Source: Puniceicoccales bacterium (GTDB lineage: Bacteria; Verrucomicrobiota; Verrucomicrobiia; Opitutales; UBA953). Taken from it: 61,105 nucleotides of DNA. Below the pieces are notes generated by a model. That model ran no database searches. It was not told the origin of the DNA and saw only the letters and a list, made by a program, of their open reading frames with translations. Numbering within the stretch: position 1 is the first letter of the stretch; each line of letters starts with the position of its first letter. Of the stretch, positions 34,659-43,803 are shown in pieces. Position numbers and translations under genes: made by a program. The DNA is taken from positions 1-61,105 of the forward strand of contig JAIRPL010000001.1 of assembly GCA_031256995.1 (NCBI GenBank). The letters run 5' to 3'.

Positions 34659-36017
34659 ATGAACTTCCTCCTTCTCGCACTTTTTTTATTCACAAGCTCG
34701 GTGGTCGCGGGAGGCTGGCTGGCTTGGCGAACAGGGGAGGCTTTTTTTCCAAGATGGCGGGCGGCACGATGGCTGTGGTTCGTCACACTGTCCCTGCTTT
34801 CGATATCCTTTTTCGTGGGATTTACGGCGGGGGATGGAAATCCGGGAAAGTCATTACGGGCAATCGGCTCGGCTTGGGTCATCACCCTGCCCTACTGGCT
34901 CATCGCGCTGATACTGAACGAGGGAATTGAGTTTGCCGCGCGCGGCTGGCGAAAACGGCATGCGGGGACGCCCGTGAAGTCCCCGGCGCTCAAGCTTCAG
35001 AGCGCCTCAAATCCCAAATCGCACCAAAAATGGCGCCGCTTCCTCAAATCGCGCCACCTCGTCACCCTTTTTTCCCGCCCATGCCGGAATTTCAAGGCGG
35101 GGGCGGCGGCAGATGATCGCTTTGAAAACAAGGACGAAGTCCAGGTTCCGCCCGACGTCGCGACCTCCGGCGGACAGGCGGGCCGCACAATCTTGCGGCG
35201 GCGCCTTTACTGGTGCGGCGTCCCCCTCGCGGTCGCAATCATCCTGTTCCTCGGCAACCGAAATTTTCACCATCCGGTCCTCTCGACAGCGGAATTTGAC
35301 ATAAAAAAGACCTGCGCCGGCCGCGAGCACCTCCAAATCGCGCTCGCAAGCGATCTTCACCTCGGCGAAGTCATCGGGCGCGCTGAACTCAAAAAATACG
35401 TGGACGCCCTCAACGCGCTCAACGCCGACCTCATCCTCCTCGCAGGCGACCTCGTGGACAATCGCCCGGAAATCCTCTCCAAGGAAGACATGGGCGAGGA
35501 ATTACGCCGCCTCAAGGCCCCGCTGGGAGTCTTTGCCGTGCTGGGAAACCACGACGTCTTTAGCGATGGCGGCACGGAGTGCGCCGCGTATTTCACGCAA
35601 AACGGAGTGCGTGTCCTGCGGGACGAGGTGGTGACACTCGACAACGGCGCGATTCTGCTCGCGGGAAGACGGGACAAGGCGGAAGGAAAAGAATTGCGAA
35701 AGCCATTGAAGGACGTCCTCCGGGGCGCCGACAGCCAAAAACCGCTCCTCGTCCTCGACCACCAGCCCCAGAATTCCCATCTCAGGGAAGGCGCCCAAAA
35801 TGGCGCCGACCTCTACCTCTGCGGGCACACCCACGGCGGACAGGTCTGGCCCGTCACCTGGCTTCTCTCCCGCCTCTACAAAGTCTTCCACGGCAGCGGA
35901 CGCGAGGGCGCCATGAACATCCACGTCACCTCCGGACTGGGCCTTTGGGGCTTCCCCGCCCGTATCGGCAGCAATTCCGAGATCGTCATCATCACCCTGC
36001 GTTTTCCCCAAAAATGA
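34659..36017 (+). CDS. Membrane-anchored calcineurin-like metallophosphoesterase
   Basis: 452 residues. Two or three membrane helices (about 1-95) precede a charged linker, another helix (GVPLAVAIILFLGN, about 187-200) and then the phosphoesterase domain: IALASDLHLGEVIG, LLAGDLVDNRPE, VLGNHDVFSDG, LVLDHQPQN and LCGHTHGGQVWP. These carry all metal-binding motifs of the YaeI/LpxH-like superfamily. Such proteins act on phospho-lipids or nucleotides at the membrane; YaeI-like is the closest description. The ATG at 34659 begins a signal-anchor directly. It overlaps the next gene by four bases (ATGA). Confidence 0.85.
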   Translation: MNFLLLALFLFTSSVVAGGWLAWRTGEAFFPRWRAARWLWFVTLSLLSISFFVGFTAGDGNPGKSLRAIGSAWVITLPYWLIALILNEGIEFAARGWRKRHAGTPVKSPALKLQSASNPKSHQKWRRFLKSRHLVTLFSRPCRNFKAGAAADDRFENKDEVQVPPDVATSGGQAGRTILRRRLYWCGVPLAVAIILFLGNRNFHHPVLSTAEFDIKKTCAGREHLQIALASDLHLGEVIGRAELKKYVDALNALNADLILLAGDLVDNRPEILSKEDMGEELRRLKAPLGVFAVLGNHDVFSDGGTECAAYFTQNGVRVLRDEVVTLDNGAILLAGRRDKAEGKELRKPLKDVLRGADSQKPLLVLDHQPQNSHLREGAQNGADLYLCGHTHGGQVWPVTWLLSRLYKVFHGSGREGAMNIHVTSGLGLWGFPARIGSNSEIVIITLRFPQK

Positions 36018-37897
36018 GTTTCCCGCCGCACAATGCCCCGATCCGCCGCGTTTTTCCCAAGAAAACACCCCGAGATTTGCCGCTTCTTTGGACAGCCGTC
36101 CTGTTCTGCCTGTTGACGGCGTTTTTCGCGCCCGGGGCTGGCGCCGCCCACACCAAGGTGGCCTTGCTTGCGGAGCACTCCGCTGTCACGCCCGGCATGG
36201 GAACACGACTGGCGCTTCACCTGAACACCGAGGAAGGCTGGCATGCCTATGGGAAAGATCCTGGTGAGGCCGGATTTCCGCCCTCAATTGAATGGGCGCG
36301 CCACGACAATGCCACCATGGGCGAGTGGGCATGGCCCCCCTCGCGCGAATTTGTGACAGGCGGAATCAAGACCAACGTCCTCGCCAGCGACGCCGTGATT
36401 TTCATCCCATTGAAAATCGATCCGGATGCCAGGACGGGCGGCCAGGTGGAACTCGCCGGAAAAATCTCCTGGCTGGAATGTAACGACAAAACTTGCGCCC
36501 CAAACACAATCGACTTCTCCATCCGGATCCCCATCGCCACAAAACCCGCGCTTTCGCCCGAAAATGCCGGGATTTTTCAAGGAAACCAGCCCCCCCAAGC
36601 CATCATCCCCGACGCGAAACCCGCAAAACTGCCGGAAACCCGGAAGGACGCCCCCGCCGGCGGGCTGCAATGGGAACCTTGGACGCCGCGGCGGCAGCAG
36701 GAACTCCTGGACGCCGGCCGGATCGTCCATGTGGATTTCACCGCCGCGTGGTGTGTGACCTGTCTTGTGAACAAACGCGTTTACTCCAGCCCTGCGGTCG
36801 TTTCGGCATTGCGCGAGGCAAACGTCGCCCTGTTGCGGGCTGACTGGACGCTGCGCAACGCCAGCATCGCAACCGAACTCCAGCGGTACGGGCGGGCCGC
36901 CATCCCATTCGGCGTTTTTCTTCAACAAGGAAAACCTCCCGTCCCCTTGGGCGAACTCCTGACTCCGGGAAAGCTCACGGCCGCATTGGATGAACTGCGC
37001 GCCCCGGCCGCCGCCGCCACAAAGCGCGAACACACACAACAACCCCCGCTTGCGGCACTGGCATTCCTGTGTCTCTCCGGTTTTTTGGGCGGGTTGCTGC
37101 TAAACCTGATGCCCTGCGTCTTTCCCGTGCTGGGCCTGAAGCTTCTCAGCCTTGCCACCCTCGGCGAGCCACGCGTGGCGCTGCGCCACGGCCTTGCCTA
37201 CACAGCGGGCGTGGTCCTGTCATTCTGGGCGCTCTCGGGTTCCCTGCTTGCGCTGCGCAAGGGAGGCGAGGCCCTGGGCTGGGGTTTTCAACTTGGGCAA
37301 CCCGCGGTCGTCTTTGCCATCACAACCTTGCTCCTGCTCTGCGCGCTGAATCTCGCGGGGGTCTTTGAAATCGGCCTTGGCGCGGCCGGGGCGGGCGAAA
37401 AACTGCGGGGAACCTCCGGGGCGCGCGGCGCGTTTTTCTCCGGTTTGCTCGCCACAATCATTGCCACCCCCTGCTCCGCCCCGCTTCTGGGCGGGGTGCT
37501 CGGCGCCGCGTTTGACCTGCCCCCCGCACGGGCCTTTCTGCTCTTCACCTGCGTCGCCCTCGGCCTGGCCGCGCCCCTGCCACTCGCCGCCGTCGCACCC
37601 GGCCTGCGCCTTGTCCTGCCCAGGCCCGGCGCATGGATGGAGGCCTTCCGGCAAATGCTGTCATTCCCGATGTTCGCCGGGGCCGCCTATTTCACATGGG
37701 TCCTCTCCATGCAGGCAGGAGGCGGATCCGGATTCCTCCAAGTCCTTCTCGCGCTGGTCCTTGCCGCCGGCTCGGCCTGGGTTTACGGCCGTTGGGCGGC
37801 CCCGCGCCACACGAGGAAAGTCCGCCGCGCGGCCACCGCCGCCGCCCTCCTGCTCCTCGCCGCCGCCCTCGCATGGGGCATGGTCGCGGTTGCCTGA
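36014..37897 (+). CDS. DsbD-like thiol:disulfide interchange protein with unusual domain order
   Basis: 627 residues. After a signal peptide (about residues 22-45) comes a DsbD-alpha-like domain with SWLECNDKTCAPN (Cys near 155 and 160). A thioredoxin domain follows with DFTAAWCVTCLVNKR (CxxC near 247). Only then comes the DsbD/CcdA transmembrane domain of about eight helices with LMPCVFPVLGLKL (Cys near 366) and IIATPCSAPLLGG (Cys near 486). In Escherichia coli DsbD the thioredoxin domain is C-terminal, after the membrane domain. The protein should carry reducing equivalents from the cytoplasm to the periplasm. It is translationally coupled to the upstream phosphoesterase (overlap ATGA). Confidence 0.88.
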   Translation: MSFPPHNAPIRRVFPKKTPRDLPLLWTAVLFCLLTAFFAPGAGAAHTKVALLAEHSAVTPGMGTRLALHLNTEEGWHAYGKDPGEAGFPPSIEWARHDNATMGEWAWPPSREFVTGGIKTNVLASDAVIFIPLKIDPDARTGGQVELAGKISWLECNDKTCAPNTIDFSIRIPIATKPALSPENAGIFQGNQPPQAIIPDAKPAKLPETRKDAPAGGLQWEPWTPRRQQELLDAGRIVHVDFTAAWCVTCLVNKRVYSSPAVVSALREANVALLRADWTLRNASIATELQRYGRAAIPFGVFLQQGKPPVPLGELLTPGKLTAALDELRAPAAAATKREHTQQPPLAALAFLCLSGFLGGLLLNLMPCVFPVLGLKLLSLATLGEPRVALRHGLAYTAGVVLSFWALSGSLLALRKGGEALGWGFQLGQPAVVFAITTLLLLCALNLAGVFEIGLGAAGAGEKLRGTSGARGAFFSGLLATIIATPCSAPLLGGVLGAAFDLPPARAFLLFTCVALGLAAPLPLAAVAPGLRLVLPRPGAWMEAFRQMLSFPMFAGAAYFTWVLSMQAGGGSGFLQVLLALVLAAGSAWVYGRWAAPRHTRKVRRAATAAALLLLAAALAWGMVAVA

Positions 37898-37997
37898 GGC
37901 AGGCCCGGCCCCTTCCCTTCGCCGATCCTTCGCCAGCGGATTATTATGCCTTTGCCGCCGGCGCAAACCCACGGCATCAAACCACGGCATCATCCAA

Positions 37998-38456
37998 ATG
38001 TCCCAGACCGAAATCCTTGGCACGATCCCGCACCGCCCGCCATTCCTCTTTTTGGACTCCATCGACGAGTGTTCCGGAGATTCCATCACTTGCAGCCAGC
38101 GCTTTCAGCCGGATGCCGCGTTCTACGGCGGCCACTATCCCGGCAACCCCATCACCCCCGGCGTGCTGCTCTGCGAATCCGTCTTCCAGGCCGGGGCCGT
38201 GTTGCTCTCGCGAAAAATGGAGGCGGATGGCGGCGCCCCGCGCAACCGCACACCCGTGCTCTGCCGGATCGAGGACGCCAGGTTCAAGAGCATCGTGCGC
38301 CCCGGCGACTCACTCACCATCCAAGCCAGCCTGCGGGAACGTTTGCAGGATTTTTATTTCCTAAATGGGAAAGTGCTTCGCGATGGAAAGGCCGTGCTCC
38401 TCATCCGCTTCGCCCTCACACTCGCCGCAGACAACCCCGCATCCACCGAAAAATAG
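37998..38456 (+). CDS. fabZ: FabZ-like 3-hydroxyacyl-ACP dehydratase
   Basis: 152 residues, a single hotdog fold. IPHRPPFLFLDSI matches the family start, and GGHYPGNPITPGVLLCESVFQAG holds the catalytic His (near 45) and Glu (near 59). The enzyme dehydrates 3-hydroxyacyl-ACP in fatty acid synthesis. It is not linked to lpxC or lpxA, as fabZ often is, but lies before def and dinB. A FabA-type or related hotdog dehydratase is the alternative. The ATG at 37998 is the only start that gives the correct N-terminus. Confidence 0.88.
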   Translation: MSQTEILGTIPHRPPFLFLDSIDECSGDSITCSQRFQPDAAFYGGHYPGNPITPGVLLCESVFQAGAVLLSRKMEADGGAPRNRTPVLCRIEDARFKSIVRPGDSLTIQASLRERLQDFYFLNGKVLRDGKAVLLIRFALTLAADNPASTEK

Positions 38457-38499
38457 AGCGCCGCGCACGCCGGCCTCCCCACCAACAGCCAAAGACTCC

Positions 38500-39075
38500 A
38501 TGTTGCTAAAAATCGTAAAATACGGAAACCCCGTGCTCCGCCTGAAAGGCGAGATCGTCTCCCGCTTCGACGATTCCCTGGCAAAGCTCTCCGCCGACAT
38601 GCTGGAGACCATGCGCGCAAACCAGGGCATCGGCCTGGCCGCGCAGCAAGTGGGCATCCCGCTGCAATTCTTTGTCGTGGAAATCCTGCCGTCCTCCACT
38701 GAAAAGAACGATTTTTCCGCCACGCTTGACGGGAAGCCGGTGCCGCCGGAGATCCTCTTTCCGCTCTCCGTCGCCAACCCCGAAGTCGAGATCCTGCCCG
38801 ATGACGAATGGCTCTACACCGAGGGATGCCTCTCCTTCCCCAATCTGCGCGGCTCGGTCGCCAGAAGGGAGAAAGTCCGCCTCAACTACCAGGACCTGCG
38901 TGGCGGGGCGCACGAGATCGTTTGCGACAATCTCCTCGCGCGATGCATCCAGCATGAATTCGACCACTGCCAGGGCGTGCTCTTCATCGACCGCATGGAA
39001 AAGCGGGACCTCTTGAAAATTCAGGGAAAAGTCAAACGGCTCTATCGCGAAACCCGCGATTCCCTGAAAACCTGA
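38500..39075 (+). CDS. def: Peptide deformylase
   Basis: 191 residues. It removes the formyl group from new polypeptides in the cytoplasm. All three motifs are present: GIGLAAQQVG (near 43), EGCLSFP (near 107) and QHEFDHCQGVLF (near 150), which bind the catalytic metal. An insert with STEKNDFSATLDGKPVP separates the first two motifs and is longer than in Escherichia coli. The start MLLKIVKYGNPVLR is typical. It lies 43 bases after the fabZ-like stop and may be in one operon with it and dinB. Confidence 0.96.
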   Translation: MLLKIVKYGNPVLRLKGEIVSRFDDSLAKLSADMLETMRANQGIGLAAQQVGIPLQFFVVEILPSSTEKNDFSATLDGKPVPPEILFPLSVANPEVEILPDDEWLYTEGCLSFPNLRGSVARREKVRLNYQDLRGGAHEIVCDNLLARCIQHEFDHCQGVLFIDRMEKRDLLKIQGKVKRLYRETRDSLKT

Positions 39076-39163
39076 CCGCCGGCGCCACAATCTCCACGGC
39101 CTTGCCGCGCGGCTTGTCACCGTTGGGGGACGCCGGCATTTTTTCCCCCGCCACCACCATCCA

Positions 39164-40420
39164 ATGCCCCGCGCCTCCCCGACATTCGTCCACCTCGATG
39201 CCGACGCGTTTTTCGTCGGCGTGGAATGCGCGTTAAACCCGGCGCTGCGCGGGAAAAAAGTGGCCGTTGGCGGCGGAACACGCGGCATTATCGCCTCCGC
39301 AAGCTACGAGGCGCGCGCCTGCGGGGTCCACACACCAATGCCCACGGCGCAGGCCCTGCGCATCTGCCCCGACCTGGTGCTCGTCGGCGGCGGGGAAACC
39401 CATTGTGGCGGCATGCCGCGATACATCGAATTTTCCCGCAAGCTTTTCGATCTATGCGCCGAGGTGACCCCCCTGGTCGAACGCCGCTCCATTGATGAGG
39501 GGTTCATGGATCTCGGCCCATGCGGCTTTGCGGACACAGCCGCCATCGAGGCCGCCATGCGCGGCCTGCAGCAGCGTATTGCCGACAAAATAGGGCTTTC
39601 CGTCTCATTCGGCCTTGCCGCAAACAAGCTCCTCAGCGCCATCAGCAGCAAACGCAACAAGCCGCATGGGTTCACCATCGTGCCGCCGGGAACGGAGGAG
39701 GAGTTCCTGGCCCCACTGCCCGTCGGCGTGCTTCCCGGCGTGGGACCCAGGACAGAATCGCTGCTGAAATCCAACGGGATCGTCCGCGTGGGAGACATCC
39801 CGCGCCAGCCGGAATCGCTTCTGGCGCACATCCTCGGAAACGCCTGGCGCGAATTCCGGGACATGGCGCGCGGCGTGGACGAATCCCAACTCTCGCTGGA
39901 GCACAGGGAGGCGAAATCCTACTCGCAGCAGGAGACATTCCCGAGGGACATCCGCGATTTTTCCGAAATCCTGCGCATCACCAAGCGGATGATAGACGAA
40001 CTGCTTCCCCAGATTCGCGCCGACGGAAAACGCGCGCGCACGCTCACCGTGAAAGTCCGCTATCCCGGCATGCACGACGATGTGGCCGGGCACAGCCTGC
40101 CGGAGGCGGCGGACCTCGAGGACGCATTTTACGGGCTGGCCGAAACACTTTTGCGCCAGGCTTGGCGGCGCACCCGATCCCCGCTGCGGCTCGTCATGGT
40201 GAGATTCTCGGGCATCGAAACACCCTCCGCGCAACTGGAGCTTTTCCCCGAAAAAGCCGGGGATCTTGAGCGCAAACGCCGCCTCGCCTCCGTTGTTGAC
40301 GCCCTGAACCAAGGCATTCCACGCATCATGCGCGGGCACGGCATCGGAAAACCCGGAAGCCCGCGGCCGGAGCCTGGGGCGCCGGCGCCCAAAATCACAC
40401 CCCCGCCAAAAACTCCGTGA
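39164..40420 (+). CDS. dinB: DNA polymerase IV (Y-family translesion polymerase)
   Basis: 418 residues. The palm shows FVHLDADAFFVGVE (residues 8-21, metal-binding Asp) and RSIDEGFMDLG (near 107-117, second metal-binding acidic pair). YEARACGVHTPMPTAQAL is the fingers region, LLPVGVLPGVG-like sequence is in the thumb (helix-hairpin-helix), and the little finger domain follows. The C-terminus ends in a Pro-rich tail without a clear clamp-binding motif. No LexA box is evident upstream. Its last 26 bases overlap the 3' end of the convergent glycosyltransferase gene. Confidence 0.94.
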   Translation: MPRASPTFVHLDADAFFVGVECALNPALRGKKVAVGGGTRGIIASASYEARACGVHTPMPTAQALRICPDLVLVGGGETHCGGMPRYIEFSRKLFDLCAEVTPLVERRSIDEGFMDLGPCGFADTAAIEAAMRGLQQRIADKIGLSVSFGLAANKLLSAISSKRNKPHGFTIVPPGTEEEFLAPLPVGVLPGVGPRTESLLKSNGIVRVGDIPRQPESLLAHILGNAWREFRDMARGVDESQLSLEHREAKSYSQQETFPRDIRDFSEILRITKRMIDELLPQIRADGKRARTLTVKVRYPGMHDDVAGHSLPEAADLEDAFYGLAETLLRQAWRRTRSPLRLVMVRFSGIETPSAQLELFPEKAGDLERKRRLASVVDALNQGIPRIMRGHGIGKPGSPRPEPGAPAPKITPPPKTP

Positions 40421-41717
40421 ACCCCGCCGCAAGGGAATCGCGGGAAAACTCACGCTCGGCGAGCGAACGGGCGGCGCGGCGCATGGCGGCATTGCGGTCG
40501 GGCGAGGCGGCAAGTTTCAACAGCCCCTCGACAAAGGCCCCGGGTGAATCCGGCGGCACCACAACCCCGCACCGGTTTTCCTCAATCATCTCCGCAAGCC
40601 AGCCGGGATAGTTGTTCAGCACCGGAATCCCGGCGGCAATGTAATCAAAAAATTTGTTCGGCGAGGTTCCCCGGTAAAATGCGGGGACATTTTTCAGCAC
40701 CATCAGGCCGCAGTCCAAGGCACTCGTGAGACGTGCGAGCTTGAGCTTGGGCATCGGCGGCAAAAAGACGCAATTTTCCAAGTTCTCACGGCGTGCGCGC
40801 TCCACAAGGGAATCCTTGCGATTTCCATCCCCGACAAAGAGAAACTTCAGGCGTTTTTCGCCGCGGCGCAACGCGAGGGCCGCCGCGTCCAGGACCGCAT
40901 CAAGGCCATTCGCAATCCCGTGGGCGCCAGTGAACCCGGCGACAAAGTCCCCCGGCTCGATCCCTGGAATCCCCGCCAGCGCGCCATCCTTCACCTCATC
41001 CCCGTCCCGCGCCGCCTCCCGCGGCTTAAAGATGTCCAGATCACAACCATTGGGGAGCATCCTGACGGGCGTCCCCTTCGGGGCGCGTCTCTTGATGCCT
41101 TCCACAATTCCGGGCGAGAGGCCGACCAGCGCGTCAGCGGCATGATAGCCCAGCCACTCCAGGACGGACATCGCGGCGAGAAGAAACGGATTTTTCAAGC
41201 CGACCGCCCTTGGAAGCTCTGGCCACAAGTCGCGAACCTCAAACACAAATGGCTTGCGGCGCAACCACTTGAAAAGAATCCCGGGCACCGCCGCCGTGAG
41301 CGGAGTCGAGGTCGCAAAGACAAGGTCGCAGGGTTCAAGGAGGGCCGTCCTTGCGCTTCCCAAGGCAAAGCGAACAAACATCAGCAAACGCCGCGCAATG
41401 CCGTCACGATTGGAATACGGGACCAGCAGGGCGATGACGTGAATGCCATCCACGACACCACGGACAACCCCGGAAACCGGGCAGGGCCGGCAGGCCGCCT
41501 CCGCGCCTTCCTCCGGTTTCAAGCCAAGTTTTGAGGCGTCGGCCACGCCACAAACCATCGTCACCTGCCATCCTTTCGCGACAAGCGCCTTCGCAAACTC
41601 GTAAGAGCGCGTCCCGGACGTTCCCGCCAGAGTCGTAAAATGTTGATGGAAATAGAGAAGGCGTCGTGGCGCTCCCTGCTTTCCGCCCCCGATGTTGGAA
41701 ACCGTTTCTTCTGGCAT
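40395..41717 (-). CDS. GT4-family glycosyltransferase (WbuB-like)
   Basis: 440 residues from the ATG at 41717 (449 if the ATG at 41744 is used). A GT-B fold: RRLLYFHQHFTTLAGTSGTRSYEFAKAL at the N-terminus, PFVFEVRDLWPELPRAVG in the middle and FVAGFTGAHGIANGLDAVLDAA followed by YRGTSPNKFFDYIAAGIPVL in the nucleotide-sugar domain. These match GT4 enzymes that add an amino-sugar such as L-fucosamine to undecaprenyl-linked O-antigen units. It is the last gene of the minus-strand run from rpmH, starting 75 bases after the miaA stop, an odd place for an isolated polysaccharide gene. No other O-antigen genes are adjacent. Confidence 0.87.
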   Translation of the reverse strand: MPEETVSNIGGGKQGAPRRLLYFHQHFTTLAGTSGTRSYEFAKALVAKGWQVTMVCGVADASKLGLKPEEGAEAACRPCPVSGVVRGVVDGIHVIALLVPYSNRDGIARRLLMFVRFALGSARTALLEPCDLVFATSTPLTAAVPGILFKWLRRKPFVFEVRDLWPELPRAVGLKNPFLLAAMSVLEWLGYHAADALVGLSPGIVEGIKRRAPKGTPVRMLPNGCDLDIFKPREAARDGDEVKDGALAGIPGIEPGDFVAGFTGAHGIANGLDAVLDAAALALRRGEKRLKFLFVGDGNRKDSLVERARRENLENCVFLPPMPKLKLARLTSALDCGLMVLKNVPAFYRGTSPNKFFDYIAAGIPVLNNYPGWLAEMIEENRCGVVVPPDSPGAFVEGLLKLAASPDRNAAMRRAARSLAEREFSRDSLAAGFTEFLAGV

Positions 41718-41791
41718 GGATGCCCCGCGAACATGCGTCCGCACGGCAAGGAGTCAATCCACGCAAGCATGCGCCGTGTCCCGGGAAAGGA

Positions 41792-42712
41792 TCACGGAAC
41801 AGGGCGGATTTCATCCACAGGGATTTGGGTGCGAAACCATTTCCGCTGTTTGGCGGCAAGCTGCCGGGTGGAAAGGGAGATGGCGGCGGCAAGCGCCGGA
41901 GTGCCGCCAGGCTGCCCGTCACGCAACCATTGGAGCGTCTCGCGATAGCCCGTGGCGGCGGCGGCCGGCATGCCCTCGGGAAGCTTTCCGGCGGCGGACA
42001 AATTGCGGACTTCGTCAACCAAGCCAGCGTCGAGCATGGCGTGGACGCGAGCCTCAATGCGGGCGGGATGCGTCTCCGGGGTCGGGGCAAGCAAAAGCGT
42101 CCGTTTCGCAAAATCGTCAAAAGCCCCAGGCGCGCCAAGGAAACGCTCGCGGATCTTCACGAGCGGCAAACCGCTGGCGAGACAGCGTTCCAGCGCCTTG
42201 GCAAGGCGGCGCGGGTTTTCCCAATCCAGGAAAGCGGGGCGGTCCGGCGCAAACGGAAGCAAGGCGGCCTCCAAGGCCGCAGGTCCCTGCATGGCAAGCT
42301 GGCGGACGCGCCCGGCCACCTCGGGCGGCACCGGGATGTCGTCCACCACGGCCCGGTAAAACGCCTTGAGGTAAAAGCCGCTTCCCCCGGCAATGACAAC
42401 GGCGCGCCCTCGCGCAAGAATGCCGGCAATGGCGGCACGGGCGGCGGCAATATAATCACACACGGAAAAGGGGGCGTCCGGCTCCGCGATGTCGAGGCAG
42501 TGATGCGGGACCAGCGCACGCTGGGCGGCGGAGGGCTTGGCGGTGCCGATGTCCATGCCACGATAGACGGCACTGGAGTCGCAGGAGACAATTTCCGCGC
42601 CAAGAGCGCATGCAAGCTCCAGCGCCAACGCGGTCTTGCCACTGGCCGTTGGCCCTGTGACAACATGCAAAACCGGACGCTTTTCCTCGCTGGCACACAT
42701 GGTGGAAAACAA
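41792..42712 (-). CDS. miaA: tRNA dimethylallyltransferase
   Basis: 306 residues. It adds a dimethylallyl group to A37 of tRNAs reading codons that start with U. The P-loop is VVTGPTASGKTALAL (about 16-30); SCDSSAVYRGMDIGTAKP and DIAEPDAPFSVCDYI follow, and GGSGFYLKAFYRAVVDD is diagnostic. The C-terminal STRQLAAKQRKWFR holds the tRNA-binding segment. The ATG at 42712 gives a short leader; an ATG at 42700 is also possible. It begins 25 bases after yidD, in the place where yidC commonly stands. Confidence 0.95.
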   Translation of the reverse strand: MFSTMCASEEKRPVLHVVTGPTASGKTALALELACALGAEIVSCDSSAVYRGMDIGTAKPSAAQRALVPHHCLDIAEPDAPFSVCDYIAAARAAIAGILARGRAVVIAGGSGFYLKAFYRAVVDDIPVPPEVAGRVRQLAMQGPAALEAALLPFAPDRPAFLDWENPRRLAKALERCLASGLPLVKIRERFLGAPGAFDDFAKRTLLLAPTPETHPARIEARVHAMLDAGLVDEVRNLSAAGKLPEGMPAAAATGYRETLQWLRDGQPGGTPALAAAISLSTRQLAAKQRKWFRTQIPVDEIRPVP

Positions 42713-42736
42713 GACGAAAAGAGCGGGCGGAAAGCC

Positions 42737-43063
42737 TCACGGCACCTCATCGACTCCGCCCGGAAAAAACGGATTGCAGCGAAGCAAGCGTTTCAGGGCA
42801 AGCCATCCGCCCCGCAGGACGCCATGACGCAAAATGGCCTGCCGCGCATACTCGGAACATGTCGGCGTGAAACGGCACCCGGAAAACGGGCCGCTGACGA
42901 GGTGCAATGGATACGAAACGCACTTCTTGTAAAACCACAGAAACGCCAGGGCGACCCGCTGGGCAGGCGACCGTGAAACAGGAACGGACGCCGACGGACA
43001 ACACGCGCAACCGGCCGAAGGCGACGGCTTTGGCACGGAAGATTCAGATGAAGGCGGATTCAT
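42737..43063 (-). CDS. yidD: Membrane protein insertion efficiency factor YidD
   Basis: 108 residues. The C-terminal 70 residues are typical YidD/DUF37: [20 protein letters not shown] and [16 protein letters not shown], with [19 protein letters not shown]. YidD aids insertion of inner membrane proteins by YidC. An N-terminal extension of about 35 residues rich in Ser, Pro and Cys precedes it; a shorter start inside it is possible, but no ATG is available. Its place after rnpA is classic. Confidence 0.92.
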   Translation of the reverse strand: MNPPSSESSVPKPSPSAGCACCPSASVPVSRSPAQRVALAFLWFYKKCVSYPLHLVSGPFSGCRFTPTCSEYARQAILRHGVLRGGWLALKRLLRCNPFFPGGVDEVP

Positions 43064-43117
43064 GGCAGCACGTTTTTCAGCGGCATGAACCGCAAAATCA
43101 TCCGAAAACCGGCAAAC

Positions 43118-43654
43118 TCAGGCAGGCGCGCCAGCATCGGCATCGCCGGGCTTTGACGCGGACGACGGTTGCCGCGCCGTAGCGGGAATCCCCTGCGCCG
43201 CCGCGACGCGAACCGCCCGCTCCTTCAAGCGCGCGGCGCACTCAAGATAACGGCTTTCGAGTGACGCGAAACTTTTGCCAAACATGGACCGTTTCGGCAC
43301 GGCCACGACATCCCAACCTTCCGGCCAAACGTCAGGATGAAGACGAAAAATCTCACGGAACACCCTTCGCGCACGATTCCGGCGAACCGCGCAACCAAGA
43401 AGCTTTTTGGCGCTCACAACCCCAAAACGCGTCAACGCGGGCGTCGGCGCCAAACCTTCGGTGGAATCAGGGGACCGCGCCGAAACTTTCGGATCAATCC
43501 CCGCATCCACATTCGCCACCCCACCGGCGGCCACACCGGCTGGCGCGGGAAAGGCATTTAAAAAGAAAGGCCCGCAATCCATGCGCAGGCCCTCTTCGCG
43601 GGCGCGAACAAAATCCGCCTGAAGGCGAAGACGTTGCGCCGCAGTGAACTTCAT
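43118..43654 (-). CDS. rnpA: Ribonuclease P protein component
   Basis: 178 residues from the ATG at 43654, 14 bases after the rpmH stop. The protein binds RNase P RNA and helps it cut tRNA precursors. MKFTAAQRLRLQADFVRAREEG starts the fold; FGVVSAKKLLGCAVRRNRARRVFREIFR contains the conserved RNR motif. About 40 extra residues (Ala/Gly/Pro-rich, roughly 35-75) are inserted before the core strand, and a C-terminal Ala/Ser/Pro tail of about 30 residues is added. Both are unusual compared with the usual 115-120 residue protein. Confidence 0.93.
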   Translation of the reverse strand: MKFTAAQRLRLQADFVRAREEGLRMDCGPFFLNAFPAPAGVAAGGVANVDAGIDPKVSARSPDSTEGLAPTPALTRFGVVSAKKLLGCAVRRNRARRVFREIFRLHPDVWPEGWDVVAVPKRSMFGKSFASLESRYLECAARLKERAVRVAAAQGIPATARQPSSASKPGDADAGAPA

Positions 43655-43668
43655 CCCGGTAAGGAGGG

Positions 43669-43803
43669 TCAGTCGGCGAGCTTTTTGCGGCCGATGCGCC
43701 GGCGATTCGCGAGAATCTTTCGACCGCCCCTGGTCTTCAGGCGGGCGCGAAAACCGCACTTGCGGGCGCGGCAAATTTTGGAAGGACGATAGGTCGGTTG
43801 CAT
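43669..43803 (-). CDS. rpmH: 50S ribosomal protein L34
   Basis: 44 residues, highly basic, starting [20 protein letters not shown] and ending GRRKIL-like [13 protein letters not shown]. The R-T-x-G-G-R-K pattern of L34 is visible in [14 protein letters not shown]. It contains two cysteines (ICRARKCGF), which are uncommon. It heads the rpmH-rnpA-yidD operon on the minus strand; argJ lies divergently upstream. The start is the ATG at 43803. Confidence 0.95.
   Translation of the reverse strand: MQPTYRPSKICRARKCGFRARLKTRGGRKILANRRRIGRKKLAD

Noticed and set aside
41806-41822. TTCATCCACA as a DnaA box or origin
   Set aside because: A single imperfect copy within the end of miaA, with no dnaA gene, AT-rich unwinding element or box cluster.
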